Shown piece by piece: positions 1 through 6,660 of a stretch of DNA of 64,000 nt. The translations under genes and the position numbers were made by a program. The notes beneath the pieces were generated by a model. It worked only from the letters and a program-made list of their open reading frames with translations, was not told where the DNA came from and ran no database searches. Where the stretch lies: positions 1-64,000 of the IMG/VR virus record IMGVR_UViG_3300045119_000200; one strand, 5' to 3'. Positions within the stretch are counted from its first letter, which is position 1. Every line of letters starts with the position of its first letter. Source of the DNA: a virus.

Positions 1-29
1 GCGTTAAAATATTTGTATTCTTTTTTCAT
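1..29 (-). CDS. Truncated gene at the left window edge
   Basis: Only the first nine codons are in the window (MKKEYKYFN), so no function can be given. The start is supported by the AATCACTGTC element that directly precedes its ATG, as it does for four complete genes in this arm. The gene runs leftwards out of the window. Confidence 0.55.
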
Positions 30-40
30 GACAGTGATTA
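29..40 (-). promoter_or_regulatory. AATCACTGTC start-codon element, copy 1
   Basis: On the minus strand the sequence TAATCACTGTC abuts the ATG of the edge gene. It is one of six copies in the left 5 kb; five sit immediately before an ATG. Confidence 0.6.
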
Positions 41-45
41 ATTTA

Positions 46-237
46 TTAAACAATCGTATTTGTTAAAGCCATATAAGCGAAATGACTGATGAAAGTAATC
101 GTCATTATTACAACTGATATAAGCGTGTAAAAAAGGTATTTGTCAGCGGCAAACAGTTCGTCTTTGAAATGTTTATAAAACATGATGATTAACAAAACTG
201 AAATTAGAATCGATTCTATGATATAAACTGTTTCCAT
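46..237 (-). CDS. Small two-helix membrane protein
   Basis: 63 residues with two hydrophobic segments (about 5-21 and 35-60) separated by a short charged loop (KHFKDE), so an inner-membrane hairpin protein is likely. Family not recognised. Its start lies against the stop of the next upstream gene (237-545), so it is probably translated from the same message. It has no AATCACTGTC element of its own. Confidence 0.6.
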   Translation of the reverse strand: METVYIIESILISVLLIIMFYKHFKDELFAADKYLFYTLISVVIMTITFISHFAYMALTNTIV

Positions 238-545
238 TATTCGAGTGATTTAATTATTCTTTCTAAAAATGTAGATCTGGATTCGAAATCAGACGGTGAC
301 CAAAAACCAGATCCAGATAATGAACCAATTTTTGGTTTCACATTTGCTTTAAACGGAATAGATATTTTCCACAAATCTGGATCGGTCTTATCTATATTCG
401 AAAGCCTGTTTTTTAAATCTTGGAAAAGCTTTATGTTTAAATAACATTCTTCGATAGCGATCAAACAAAGAAATAATTGATCGTTATTTGATCGTTTTCT
501 TCTTAATGTTGATAACATTCTTTTATAAAAATCAATTGTTTCCAT
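237..545 (-). CDS. Paralogous small protein, left-arm family A
   Basis: 102 residues, function unknown. The C-terminal part (WSPSDFESRSTFLERIIKSL) matches the pattern W-S-x-x-[DY]-[FY]-x-x-R-x-x-FL-x-x-[IL] also seen in the genes at 874-1233 and 2028-2333 and, more weakly, 3047-3385. A Leu-Cys-Leu segment near residue 27 is also shared. This looks like a local gene family made by duplication. The start is one base from the stop of the upstream gene, so it is part of an operon. Confidence 0.65.
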   Translation of the reverse strand: METIDFYKRMLSTLRRKRSNNDQLFLCLIAIEECYLNIKLFQDLKNRLSNIDKTDPDLWKISIPFKANVKPKIGSLSGSGFWSPSDFESRSTFLERIIKSLE

Positions 546-893
546 TTATAATAAATTTCTATGTTTATACACAAAATCAATAGCTTCAATTCGGTCAGCT
601 GGTTTATTATGTTCCGCTAACAATCTCATGTAGTCGAACGCTTTGTATTTTACGTCTTTATCAGAGGTAGCATTAACTACTTTTTCCAACGATCTCACCA
701 CAGGGTATATGTATGTATCAAAACGTGGATTATGTAGCGGATTTGCCCATACGTCCAAGTAATCATCCCAGACAGAATCATAAGGTCTGCTAATCGATTT
801 GTCTTGGTAATTTCCAATAACTACACCTCTGACATTATCCGTGACAGTGATTTCTATACAACCACCTAATTGATTAAGAGTTAATTTCTTCAT
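546..893 (-). CDS. Hypothetical protein
   Basis: 115 residues, not recognised. It starts with a short beta-rich stretch and ends with a helical, charged region. It overlaps the upstream gene (874-1233) by 20 bases and abuts the downstream one, so translation is probably coupled. No signal peptide or membrane segment. Confidence 0.6.
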   Translation of the reverse strand: MKKLTLNQLGGCIEITVTDNVRGVVIGNYQDKSISRPYDSVWDDYLDVWANPLHNPRFDTYIYPVVRSLEKVVNATSDKDVKYKAFDYMRLLAEHNKPADRIEAIDFVYKHRNLL

Positions 894-1233
894 GATTTTC
901 TAATTTTGTTAAGATCGATTGTAAAAACTTTGTTCTGTTATCATAGTCATATGTTGACCATAAGCCCCAACTGTCTTGATAAACTCTGAAAGGATTTCTG
1001 CCTATAGTGTGTTCTGTTGAGGTCTTATAACTTTCCGGATACCAAGCTTTCATATTTCTTACCTGAAGAGAGAAAAACCATCTGAATTCAGGTGAAATAT
1101 ATTCGCTTAAATTAATCCAAGGGCATAAATAAGCTGAAGTTTTATTCAGTTCTGCCATGTTCATTACTTTAATCAGTTTTTTAATGTCTTTAATCAACTG
1201 ATCTTTCGGTGCGGATAATACAAATTTGTTCAT
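874..1233 (-). CDS. Paralogous small protein, left-arm family A
   Basis: 119 residues. It shares with 237-545 and 2028-2333 a central SAYLC-type segment, a PESYKT segment and a C-terminal WSTYDYDNRTKFLQSIL motif. Function unknown. The bases before its ATG (AATCAATAAGTC) resemble a degraded or expanded version of the AATCACTGTC element. Confidence 0.65.
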   Translation of the reverse strand: MNKFVLSAPKDQLIKDIKKLIKVMNMAELNKTSAYLCPWINLSEYISPEFRWFFSLQVRNMKAWYPESYKTSTEHTIGRNPFRVYQDSWGLWSTYDYDNRTKFLQSILTKLENHEEINS

Positions 1234-1236
1234 GAC

Positions 1237-1392
1237 TTATTGATTATTTGTTAATAAAACAATGCCTGTTATAAAGCAAACGATAGCTATTACAAAGAAA
1301 TAGCACCAATACCATTTACCTCGTCTGATTAATTCTAATGCTATTAGAAAAAATATAATTGCGGATATGATCCAATAGGTTGATAAATTCAT
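1237..1392 (-). CDS. 51-residue membrane protein
   Basis: Reading the minus strand from the ATG at 1392 gives an uninterrupted 51-residue product (begins MNLSTYWIISAIIFFLIALE). It has two strongly hydrophobic segments (about 5-20 and 28-47) split by the positive loop RRGKWYW. It fills the gap between the neighbouring genes and ends just before the start of 874-1233. A small inner-membrane protein; function unknown. Confidence 0.6.
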   Translation of the reverse strand: MNLSTYWIISAIIFFLIALELIRRGKWYWCYFFVIAIVCFITGIVLLTNNQ

Positions 1393-1405
1393 GATGATTT
1401 AATTT

Positions 1406-2008
1406 TTATTTCCAAAGATTTTTATTATTTCTATAAAATACCCATGTTGCGGATTGGACCAACAACGGGCTTACATTCAGCTTTTCAGCTGCTTTCTGAT
1501 AACATGACGAAAAGAAATTGTATTGTAACACAGTCATATTGTTGTAATAGTCATCCGTAGAAATCTGGTTTGTAGCGATTGTTAAGGCGTGACGATCAAT
1601 TGTAATATTTCCACCGTTGTTTGGGTGAAGGATGTTTTTACAAAACGAAACAATCTTTTTACCGTTTAATATTTTATAAACGTCGCTTTCATCGTTAGCA
1701 AAATCTAAAATCGTTTGCGCTTTATCACAAAACTGTTTCATATGAGATCTTTCAGCACCTTTGGTCCTGATAAATAATTCAGCAATCCTTTTGTTGTTGT
1801 CCCAACGTTTTAATGGTGATAATGCTGATATTATCCCACAGGCCACGAACAATTGAACGTTATAAGTATTACTTAAATAAATAGCGAAGTTGTGTGCCTC
1901 CTTATACCAGTCGTATTTATCGGATTCGTCACATAGAAGAAACGTTCTGATAATGTTGTTAACGACTTTTGTCTGGGTTAATTGTTCGTGTTTGTAGGTA
2001 ATTTTCAT
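1406..2008 (-). CDS. Phage protein, possible helix-hairpin-helix glycosylase-like fold
   Basis: 200 residues. Two blocks stand out: ISALSPLKRWDNNKR near residues 60-74 and ITIDRHAL near 137-144, joined by a segment with LNGKKI. From memory this SALSP...DRHA arrangement matches a widespread phage family of unknown function that has been likened to HhH-GPD DNA glycosylases. The catalytic role is inference only. The start is directly preceded by the AATCACTGTC element. Confidence 0.55.
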   Translation of the reverse strand: MKITYKHEQLTQTKVVNNIIRTFLLCDESDKYDWYKEAHNFAIYLSNTYNVQLFVACGIISALSPLKRWDNNKRIAELFIRTKGAERSHMKQFCDKAQTILDFANDESDVYKILNGKKIVSFCKNILHPNNGGNITIDRHALTIATNQISTDDYYNNMTVLQYNFFSSCYQKAAEKLNVSPLLVQSATWVFYRNNKNLWK

Positions 2009-2018
2009 GACAGTGATT
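2008..2018 (-). promoter_or_regulatory. AATCACTGTC start-codon element, copy 2
   Basis: Minus-strand AATCACTGTC directly before the ATG of 1406-2008. The gap to the upstream gene's stop (2028) is only 19 bases, too small for a complete promoter, which favours a translational or RNA-level role. Confidence 0.6.
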
Positions 2019-2027
2019 GTTTATAAT

Positions 2028-2333
2028 TTATCCGTTTTCAATAACGTCTTCTTTCAGATCGTGTAAAAATTGTTTTCTTGATTGATAATCATAAGCACTC
2101 CAAACAGGTTTTAAATCTGTATTCGTTGTTTCTACGTTCGTGATCGTTGTTTCATATGACTTCGGTGAAATCTTTTTCAGTCTCTTTAAATTCCTTTGTA
2201 AGAAATAGTAAAAGTCACTATTGATATTTTTAGCAGTTGAGCATAAATATAGTGTATAACGTCCATCATATAATTCATCGAGTCTATTTTCAGCAGTTTC
2301 GATATCTTTGATTTGTTGATCTAATGTGTACAT
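2028..2333 (-). CDS. Paralogous small protein, left-arm family A
   Basis: 101 residues. It has the family signature: YTLYLCS in the middle, PKSYET, then WSAYDYQSRKQFLHDL at the C-terminus, matching 874-1233 most closely. Soluble, charged; function unknown. Preceded by an exact AATCACTGTC element. Confidence 0.65.
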   Translation of the reverse strand: MYTLDQQIKDIETAENRLDELYDGRYTLYLCSTAKNINSDFYYFLQRNLKRLKKISPKSYETTITNVETTNTDLKPVWSAYDYQSRKQFLHDLKEDVIENG

Positions 2334-2343
2334 GACAGTGATT
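2333..2343 (-). promoter_or_regulatory. AATCACTGTC start-codon element, copy 3
   Basis: Minus-strand TAATCACTGTC directly before the ATG of 2028-2333. Confidence 0.6.
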
Positions 2344-2345
2344 AT

Positions 2346-2435
2346 TTAAAGTTTAATTTTTGATTTTGATTTTGATTGTAATAATCCTGCTGCAATTAAC
2401 AACAGGATTATATAAGTTGCGATTAACAGATACAT
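2346..2435 (-). CDS. 29-residue membrane peptide
   Basis: The ATG at 2435 opens a 29-codon frame: a single hydrophobic helix (MYLLIATYIILLLIAAGLL) followed by a repeated Ser-Lys tail. It fits exactly between its neighbours, two bases after the stop of 2438-3034. A one-helix membrane peptide is the natural reading. A chance frame cannot be ruled out at this length. Confidence 0.45.
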   Translation of the reverse strand: MYLLIATYIILLLIAAGLLQSKSKSKIKL

Positions 2436-2437
2436 AA

Positions 2438-3034
2438 TTATAATGTTTTATCAATTTGCTCTGTAAATATTGCTTTCTCAGGATCAGTGATGTACATACT
2501 GATAAATTCCCTGTGATCTTTTACATAATCCTTATGGATTTTGTAGTATTGGTTTGTCCCTGCGATTTGAGCAATGATTAATTCTTTTTCGAACAACCAT
2601 TCTTCTGGAAGCTTACTTGATTGTACTGATGCAACAATTGACTCAGATCCAACATCAAAACCACAATTACACATTACGTGTAAATAGTCATGCCATGCAC
2701 GGAACTTATCGTAAACCTCTGAGTCACCGAAGATTGTAGGGAAATTTGTTTTAACAACTTGAATTTTTCCAGTTTCATCAAAACGATTTTTCATGTTGGC
2801 GAACGCTGTTTTATAATCGCTGTCATCGAACTCGTCATGCTCTGTCATGGTAAACATTGCTTTGTTTTCTTCAAACCAAGTTTCAACAAAGATGTTTAAA
2901 CGTTGGCTAAATGGCTCAATCGTATGCAATTTAGATGCGTTTTTCATTTTCTCTTTAGATAACAGGTAGTTATCTACGATTGATAATTTCGCTGCAATAG
3001 CGGTTGCGGATGGTAAAATGTTTTTCGTTTCCAT
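2438..3034 (-). CDS. FRAWHDxxHV paralog 1, unknown function
   Basis: 198 residues, tandem paralog of 3394-4011. Shared blocks in order: PFSQRLN, GKI(Q/V)V, FGDxxVY, FRAWHDYLHV (residues about 86-95), SES(I/V)V, LPEEWLFE-x-E/Q-LI and QYY-x-x-H. The His-Asp-x-x-His with later Glu and His residues suggests metal binding, but the family is not one I can name. It lacks the AATCACTGTC element before its start, unlike several neighbours. Confidence 0.65.
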   Translation of the reverse strand: METKNILPSATAIAAKLSIVDNYLLSKEKMKNASKLHTIEPFSQRLNIFVETWFEENKAMFTMTEHDEFDDSDYKTAFANMKNRFDETGKIQVVKTNFPTIFGDSEVYDKFRAWHDYLHVMCNCGFDVGSESIVASVQSSKLPEEWLFEKELIIAQIAGTNQYYKIHKDYVKDHREFISMYITDPEKAIFTEQIDKTL

Positions 3035-3046
3035 AATGAATAATGT

Positions 3047-3385
3047 TTAAAGGTTTTTATTTTTGTTTAAGGTTTGTTCCAACTGTTCAATCCAAAGTTT
3101 TAAGTATTTTTCTCTGGTTGAAATTATATCTTCCGAAGCACGTCTACGTTGAATTGTATTAATAACTTCAACAGTTAACTCTGGGAATGCTATTTTAGTA
3201 TCATCAAAGTCCCAGTCCAATCCATCCGGCCCATCGTCTAAATAATGTATGTCCCATAATTTTGTAGGAAGTAATAAACAAAGACCATAGCCTTTTTCAA
3301 CATTTGCCAAAGCTTCTTTGTAAACTTCTAAACGAATTGTATCAGGTACTACTGAAAGAAGATTTTTTATATGTGTATTTTTCAT
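3047..3385 (-). CDS. Small protein, distant member of left-arm family A
   Basis: 112 residues. A YGLCLLLP segment and the C-terminal ISTREKYLKLWIEQLE resemble the LC and R-x-x-FL blocks of the other family A proteins, though more weakly. Function unknown. It starts at an AATCACTGTC element and is followed closely by 2438-3034. Confidence 0.6.
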   Translation of the reverse strand: MKNTHIKNLLSVVPDTIRLEVYKEALANVEKGYGLCLLLPTKLWDIHYLDDGPDGLDWDFDDTKIAFPELTVEVINTIQRRRASEDIISTREKYLKLWIEQLEQTLNKNKNL

Positions 3386-3395
3386 GACAGTGATT
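3385..3395 (-). promoter_or_regulatory. AATCACTGTC start-codon element, copy 4
   Basis: Minus-strand TAATCACTGTC directly before the ATG of 3047-3385. It overlaps the stop codon of 3394-4011, so it sits within a transcribed operon. Confidence 0.6.
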
Positions 3396-4011
3396 AATTT
3401 TTACGTAAATCAATAAATCCTTTTTGTTGTCTCGTATGAATGGCTGTTACAGGATTCTGTAAATAGTCATAAGCAAACTTCCGCTGATCGATCAAGAACG
3501 CTTTATGCTGTCTGTAATATTGGTTTTGCCCTAATATTTCAGCTGTGATAAGTTGTTGTTCAAAGATCCAGTCTGACGGTAATTGATGGACCTGTGCGGT
3601 CCCGACTACAGACTCACCAGCAAAACCAAAGTCTTGGTTTAATAACACATGAGTTAAGTCATGCCATGCTCTGAAGATGTGATTATACACCGGATCACCG
3701 AAGATTGTACCTTCGCTTTCACCTGTCCAAATAACTATTTTTCCCGTTGCTGCATAATCGTTTTTCATTTTCTCAAAAGCCTGTTTTGGAGTCATTTCTG
3801 TAAAATAATCCACCTCAGAAAAGATAAATTTATCTTTGTGATCTGAATACCAACCTTTTAACCAATCGTTTAAACGCTGACTAAATGGCAGATCTTTTTT
3901 AAATCTGATAAAGTTCACACGCAAGTTTTCTTTTGCGTTTAAATATTGATCTGCAAATCCTAATTTGATTGCTATTTCGGCTAATACTGGGTTTGTTAAT
4001 GTTGTGTTCAT
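3394..4011 (-). CDS. FRAWHDxxHV paralog 2, unknown function
   Basis: 205 residues, clearly homologous to 2438-3034 along its whole length: PFSQRLNDWLKGW, GKIVIW, IFGDPVYN, FRAWHDLTHVL, GESVVG, LPSDWIFEQQLI, QNQYYRQHK. The two copies differ strongly outside these blocks, so the duplication is old and the blocks are under selection. Conserved His, Asp, Glu and Tyr suggest an enzyme or metal site; no function can be assigned. It starts five bases after the stop of 4016-4228's reading frame. Confidence 0.65.
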   Translation of the reverse strand: MNTTLTNPVLAEIAIKLGFADQYLNAKENLRVNFIRFKKDLPFSQRLNDWLKGWYSDHKDKFIFSEVDYFTEMTPKQAFEKMKNDYAATGKIVIWTGESEGTIFGDPVYNHIFRAWHDLTHVLLNQDFGFAGESVVGTAQVHQLPSDWIFEQQLITAEILGQNQYYRQHKAFLIDQRKFAYDYLQNPVTAIHTRQQKGFIDLRKN

Positions 4012-4015
4012 GACT

Positions 4016-4228
4016 TTATAGATTTATGGTTTTTACTAATTTGAATGTTTCTTCTCTGTAGAAATTGGTAAATGTAAACACTTTAATTTGTGTTGCACCC
4101 TTTGATGGTTTGAACCAATCTAAACGGTTTTGTACCTTACGGAATGTTTTCGCATCCCTTACTATAGCGGAATCAAGCGATCCCAAAATTTCTTGTTCAC
4201 CTCTGTAGGCTCTGATAAAATAATCCAT
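4016..4228 (-). CDS. Hypothetical 70-residue protein
   Basis: Basic, soluble, 70 residues with an FKPSKGATQIKVFTF segment; not recognised. It is the first gene of the leftward operon after the long non-coding region and is headed by an AATCACTGTC element. Confidence 0.6.
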   Translation of the reverse strand: MDYFIRAYRGEQEILGSLDSAIVRDAKTFRKVQNRLDWFKPSKGATQIKVFTFTNFYREETFKLVKTINL

Positions 4229-4238
4229 GACAGTGATT
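4228..4238 (-). promoter_or_regulatory. AATCACTGTC start-codon element, copy 5
   Basis: Minus-strand AAATCACTGTC directly before the ATG of 4016-4228. Confidence 0.6.
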
Positions 4239-4773
4239 TATATTTGCTACTATTGCTGAGTTCGACTCTAAACGCTATAAACTTTTCTTTATCCTTTCGG
4301 ACGTTCAATCAATTACGATTTCTTCCGTAGTTTATCCGTTGGCAATAGCAATAGGTTTGTTTAAACAGTATATTGCTACGAATACGTTTGGGCACAATCC
4401 CCCTGATATATCCCCTACTTATTGGGTCATTCTCATATTATCGGTGTATTAATCCGGTTCCGTTAAATTCAATGAACTTGCAAGGCGATTATAACAATTG
4501 TTTTATATCTGTTTTCAGCTAAATTTGGCTTACTGTAGGATATTAAACAAAGATTTATAAAACTTAAACCTTTCCTGTTTACGCTTGCTTTAGGGGTTTG
4601 GTACGTGATCGCTGTACTTTAAAAATTGCTTTATCTGTTTTCGATAAATTGTAGTCTCTACTATAGGACAAAGCAATTTACTTTCCATTAAACGGGCTCG
4701 TTTCCCATTCCTAAAGTTTATATTAATGAACTCTTTTCTTACTGGTATTAACCAGTGTTTCAGTTTGTTAAGG

Positions 4774-4781
4774 CAAAGATA
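4774..4781 (-). promoter_or_regulatory. TAnnTTTG-type -7 box
   Basis: Minus-strand TATCTTTG followed by a CCTTAACAAAC start region. The same arrangement (TTAC-TAnnTTTG-CnnnAACAAA) recurs at 5119 and 5463. No gene follows closely, so the product would be an RNA or the leader of the 4016-4228 operon. Confidence 0.45.
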
Positions 4782-4982
4782 TGTAAAAGATTTTACACTC
4801 ACAAACAAAATTTAAAACTTTAACACTTTTTAACATTTGTTGGTTATAATTGTATGCTGTAGCCCTTATATTGCGAGGTCAAGCCAAAAACACTTTATTA
4901 TATTGCTATAATATACACACCTGTATCAAATACAACTCAATTAAGAATTGCGTTTCTCAACTCATACAAACCAGTCAAATTA

Positions 4983-4993
4983 TGACAGTGATT
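4983..4993 (-). promoter_or_regulatory. Orphan AATCACTGTC element, copy 6
   Basis: Minus-strand CAATCACTGTC followed by ATA rather than ATG and then a quick stop (ATA ATT TGA). It looks like the remains of a deleted gene start, or an element acting without a start codon. Confidence 0.45.
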
Positions 4994-5118
4994 GAAGTTT
5001 AGTTTTTAAATGATCGTCTATTCTTTGTCTACCTGATTAAGCAGTTTAGTACTTAATCAACGCTTTGAGCCTAAAGACCTATTTTTATAGTCGCTCAATC
5101 GACTTGTTTTTGTTGGGA

Positions 5119-5126
5119 CAAATGTA
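5119..5126 (-). promoter_or_regulatory. TAnnTTTG-type -7 box
   Basis: Minus-strand TACATTTG followed by TCCCAACAAAAAC, matching the layout of the boxes at 4774 and 5463. It would drive the non-coding stretch that contains the orphan start element. Confidence 0.4.
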
Positions 5127-5181
5127 GTAAAACATTTTGTTAAGTTCCAAATCTAAAAGTGTTAAAGTTTTGTTAAAGTTT

Positions 5182-5421
5182 CTAAAACCCCGTAACTGGT
5201 AGTGTTTCAGCCTTTACTTCTTTTAACTTGTTTTCATAAATCTTTGTTCTTTCATGCCCTTTAACACGTCGTCCTGATACTGTATCAATTAAGTTATATC
5301 TTACTGTTTGGACCTCGGTAACTGTATAGTATTGTTTAGAGGTGCAAGAGGATAAACCAAAAATAATAAGTGCGATTGCTAAAAAGAATCCCGCAAAGAT
5401 TGCTTTGTCTAATGTTTTCAT
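5182..5421 (-). CDS. Predicted lipoprotein
   Basis: 79 residues with a Lys-containing start, a hydrophobic core and an LSSC lipobox (Cys near residue 26), so a membrane-anchored lipoprotein is likely. The mature part is short and charged. Phage lipoproteins of this type can act in superinfection exclusion or lysis, but nothing here decides that. It is preceded by a good Bacteroidota promoter (TATCTTTG at 5463-5470 with TTG about 21 bases further upstream). Confidence 0.6.
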   Translation of the reverse strand: MKTLDKAIFAGFFLAIALIIFGLSSCTSKQYYTVTEVQTVRYNLIDTVSGRRVKGHERTKIYENKLKEVKAETLPVTGF

Positions 5422-5462
5422 AGTGTATATGTTTAAAGATCGTTTGTTCTGTTTTGTTGCAG

Positions 5463-5470
5463 CAAAGATA
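5463..5470 (-). promoter_or_regulatory. Promoter of the lipoprotein gene
   Basis: Minus-strand TATCTTTG, with a TTG about 21 bases upstream, fits the Bacteroidota -33/-7 pattern. The GTGACAA repeats at 5495-5526 lie just upstream of the -33 region, the right place for an activator or operator. Confidence 0.55.
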
Positions 5471-5494
5471 TGTAATGAGAGTGATACAAAACAA

Positions 5495-5514
5495 GTGACA
5501 ATATGGCACGATAT
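5495..5514 (+). repeat. GTGACAA-N-ATGGCACGATAT repeat, copy 1
   Basis: GTGACAATATGGCACGATAT. It is immediately followed by a half copy (5515-5526, GTGACAACATGG), and a second full copy lies at 5588-5607. Confidence 0.6.
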
Positions 5515-5526
5515 GTGACAACATGG
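5515..5526 (+). repeat. GTGACAA repeat, half copy
   Basis: GTGACAACATGG, sharing the left half of the two full copies. Confidence 0.5.
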
Positions 5527-5587
5527 TTCAAAGGTGCATGAATAGGGGAAATTGGTAATGTGTTAAAATTATGTTAAAGTATAATAT

Positions 5588-5607
5588 GTGACAAAATGGC
5601 ACGATAT
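5588..5607 (+). repeat. GTGACAA-N-ATGGCACGATAT repeat, copy 2
   Basis: GTGACAAAATGGCACGATAT, 19 of 20 bases equal to the copy at 5495. The 93-base period and position in the divergent region suit a regulator-binding site or an initiator-binding iteron. Confidence 0.6.
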
Positions 5608-5849
5608 AAATGAACTAATGTGACAGATAGTCAGTTGAGCCCCGACCAAAGACAGACCAAACAAAATAAATAATTGAGCAAAACAATTGATTAATCAGTA
5701 AGCACACTAATAACATTTATATAACGAACGTTTGTTATTTGATTTTCCCACTGTAAAAAGATATGTTTCATTTTACCGGCCGGTCCGGTTGGGCTTATGT
5801 ATAAACGGTTGGGGAAATTTCAAACATCGGTTCTAATCGGCTTACAAAA

Positions 5850-5869
5850 TTGTTAGTTTCATCTAACAA
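5850..5869. promoter_or_regulatory. TTGTTAG palindrome, copy 1
   Basis: TTGTTAG-TTTCAT-CTAACAA, a 7-bp inverted repeat. It shares its arms with the palindromes at 6661 and 6694 and lies about 330 bases upstream of the sigma-54 promoter at 6198. Confidence 0.55.
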
Positions 5870-6025
5870 AATGTTTTTCGTCGAAGGGGAGTGGGTCGAA
5901 AAAAGTTGATTTCCTTTTGGCACTGGTGGGGGTCATTGTCTACATATACCCTAATCTCCCTAATTTTCTCAAATCGTATTTTGCTTAACCTTAAAAAATT
6001 TTTATAAAATTTACAACCTACCTCT

Positions 6026-6123
6026 GAACCAAACATCCATTTCTTGGGGTGACATTTCTCTCAAAAATCAATCTTCTCTATTCTTTAACCCAATCATACC
6101 AGACAACATATTCAAATCGAAAA
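6026..6123 (+). repeat. Diverged direct repeat, unit 1
   Basis: Begins GAACCAAA, contains GGGGTGACATTTCTCTCA and TCATACC, ends AATCGAAAA. Unit 2 at 6233-6337 has the same blocks in the same order. Confidence 0.5.
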
Positions 6124-6197
6124 ATCCTACCCACGTCATCTAAATCAATTTGATCAACCAGTCATCCTGTAAAATAATTTACAAAAAGTAAAATATT

Positions 6198-6212
6198 TGG
6201 CACAGTGTTTGC
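6198..6212 (+). promoter_or_regulatory. Sigma-54 (RpoN) promoter for the gene at 6372
   Basis: TGGCAC-AGTGT-TTGC matches the -24/-12 consensus TGGCAC-N5-TTGC exactly, with the required GG-N10-GC spacing. Expected transcription start is near 6224, giving a leader of about 150 bases that contains repeat unit 2. The flanking AGTAAAATATT is shared with the second such promoter at 7078. Confidence 0.7.
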
Positions 6213-6232
6213 TCCATCATAAAACATGAGAT

Positions 6233-6337
6233 GAACCAAAACCTCAAACATTAAATTTAAGGGGTAGCATTTCTCTCATACGTCAACTCAAATACATTTC
6301 TAATATATTCATACCGGAAAATAATTTGAATCGAAAA
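6233..6337 (+). repeat. Diverged direct repeat, unit 2
   Basis: Begins GAACCAAA, contains GGGGTAGCATTTCTCTCA and TCATACCGGA, ends AATCGAAAA, parallel to unit 1 at a 207-base offset. It lies within the expected leader of the sigma-54 transcript. Confidence 0.5.
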
Positions 6338-6371
6338 TTTAAAGAAATGTCAACAAAACAATTAAAACAAA

Positions 6372-6656
6372 ATGGAACAATTAGCAAGAACAATTGAATT
6401 ACGTGGTTTGGGTGAACCAATCACAGCAACTGAAGTAAAGAGAACAGGAAAGGTTTGTATGTACTTACGATCAGATAATGTTTACGAAGTCTTCATCGTT
6501 AAAGTTGCCAAAGCAAAGAATTTATTCGGGAAGCAATATGAAGAAAGGGAAGTCTACCCAACCAATGAAGACTTTGGTTCTAATGCTTGGTGCTTTTCGA
6601 AAGAGATCGAACCGGCAGATAGACTTTTTAATAAATTGGTAAACGAAGGAAACTAA
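6372..6656 (+). CDS. Hypothetical early protein
   Basis: 94 residues, no membrane segment, begins MEQLARTIELRGLGEPITA. It has the look of a small beta-rich protein; not recognised. It is the first rightward gene and the only one between the two sigma-54 promoters. The stop is followed at once by two TGTTAGA palindromes. A cluster of A-rich bases, not a Shine-Dalgarno, precedes the ATG. Confidence 0.65.
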   Translation: MEQLARTIELRGLGEPITATEVKRTGKVCMYLRSDNVYEVFIVKVAKAKNLFGKQYEEREVYPTNEDFGSNAWCFSKEIEPADRLFNKLVNEGN

Positions 6657-6660
6657 TAAA

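Larger units (their letters stand above)
4239..5181 (-). other. Structured non-coding region
   Basis: About 940 bases with no convincing gene. On the minus strand it carries two TAnnTTTG boxes (4774-4781, 5119-5126), several short hairpins (for example CTGGTTAATACCAG near 4740-4753 and GATTAAG...CTTAATC near 5035-5060) and a diverged repeat (compare 4506-4550 with 4635-4680, both starting TCTGTTTTC on the plus strand). It may hold small RNAs or long structured leaders. Confidence 0.4.
5527..6371. other. Divergent intergenic control region
   Basis: No gene of convincing length lies between the leftward lipoprotein gene and the rightward gene at 6372. The region holds repeats, a palindrome at 5850, a duplicated block (6026-6123 and 6233-6337) and a sigma-54 promoter (6198-6212). 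Its position at the strand switch makes it a candidate for a replication origin or the main early control region; that is inference. Confidence 0.5.

Noticed and set aside
842-852. Further TGACAGTGATT match inside a coding region
   Set aside because: It encodes part of 546-893 (EITVT) with no start codon next to it; likely chance.
4590-4808. 72-residue minus-strand frame in the non-coding region
   Set aside because: It spans a promoter-like box and hairpins, has no start element or overlap with a gene, and its residues look random. Treated as non-coding.
5924-5940. TTGGCACTGGTGGGGG as another sigma-54 site
   Set aside because: The -24 half fits but the -12 TTGC is missing (GGGG instead).
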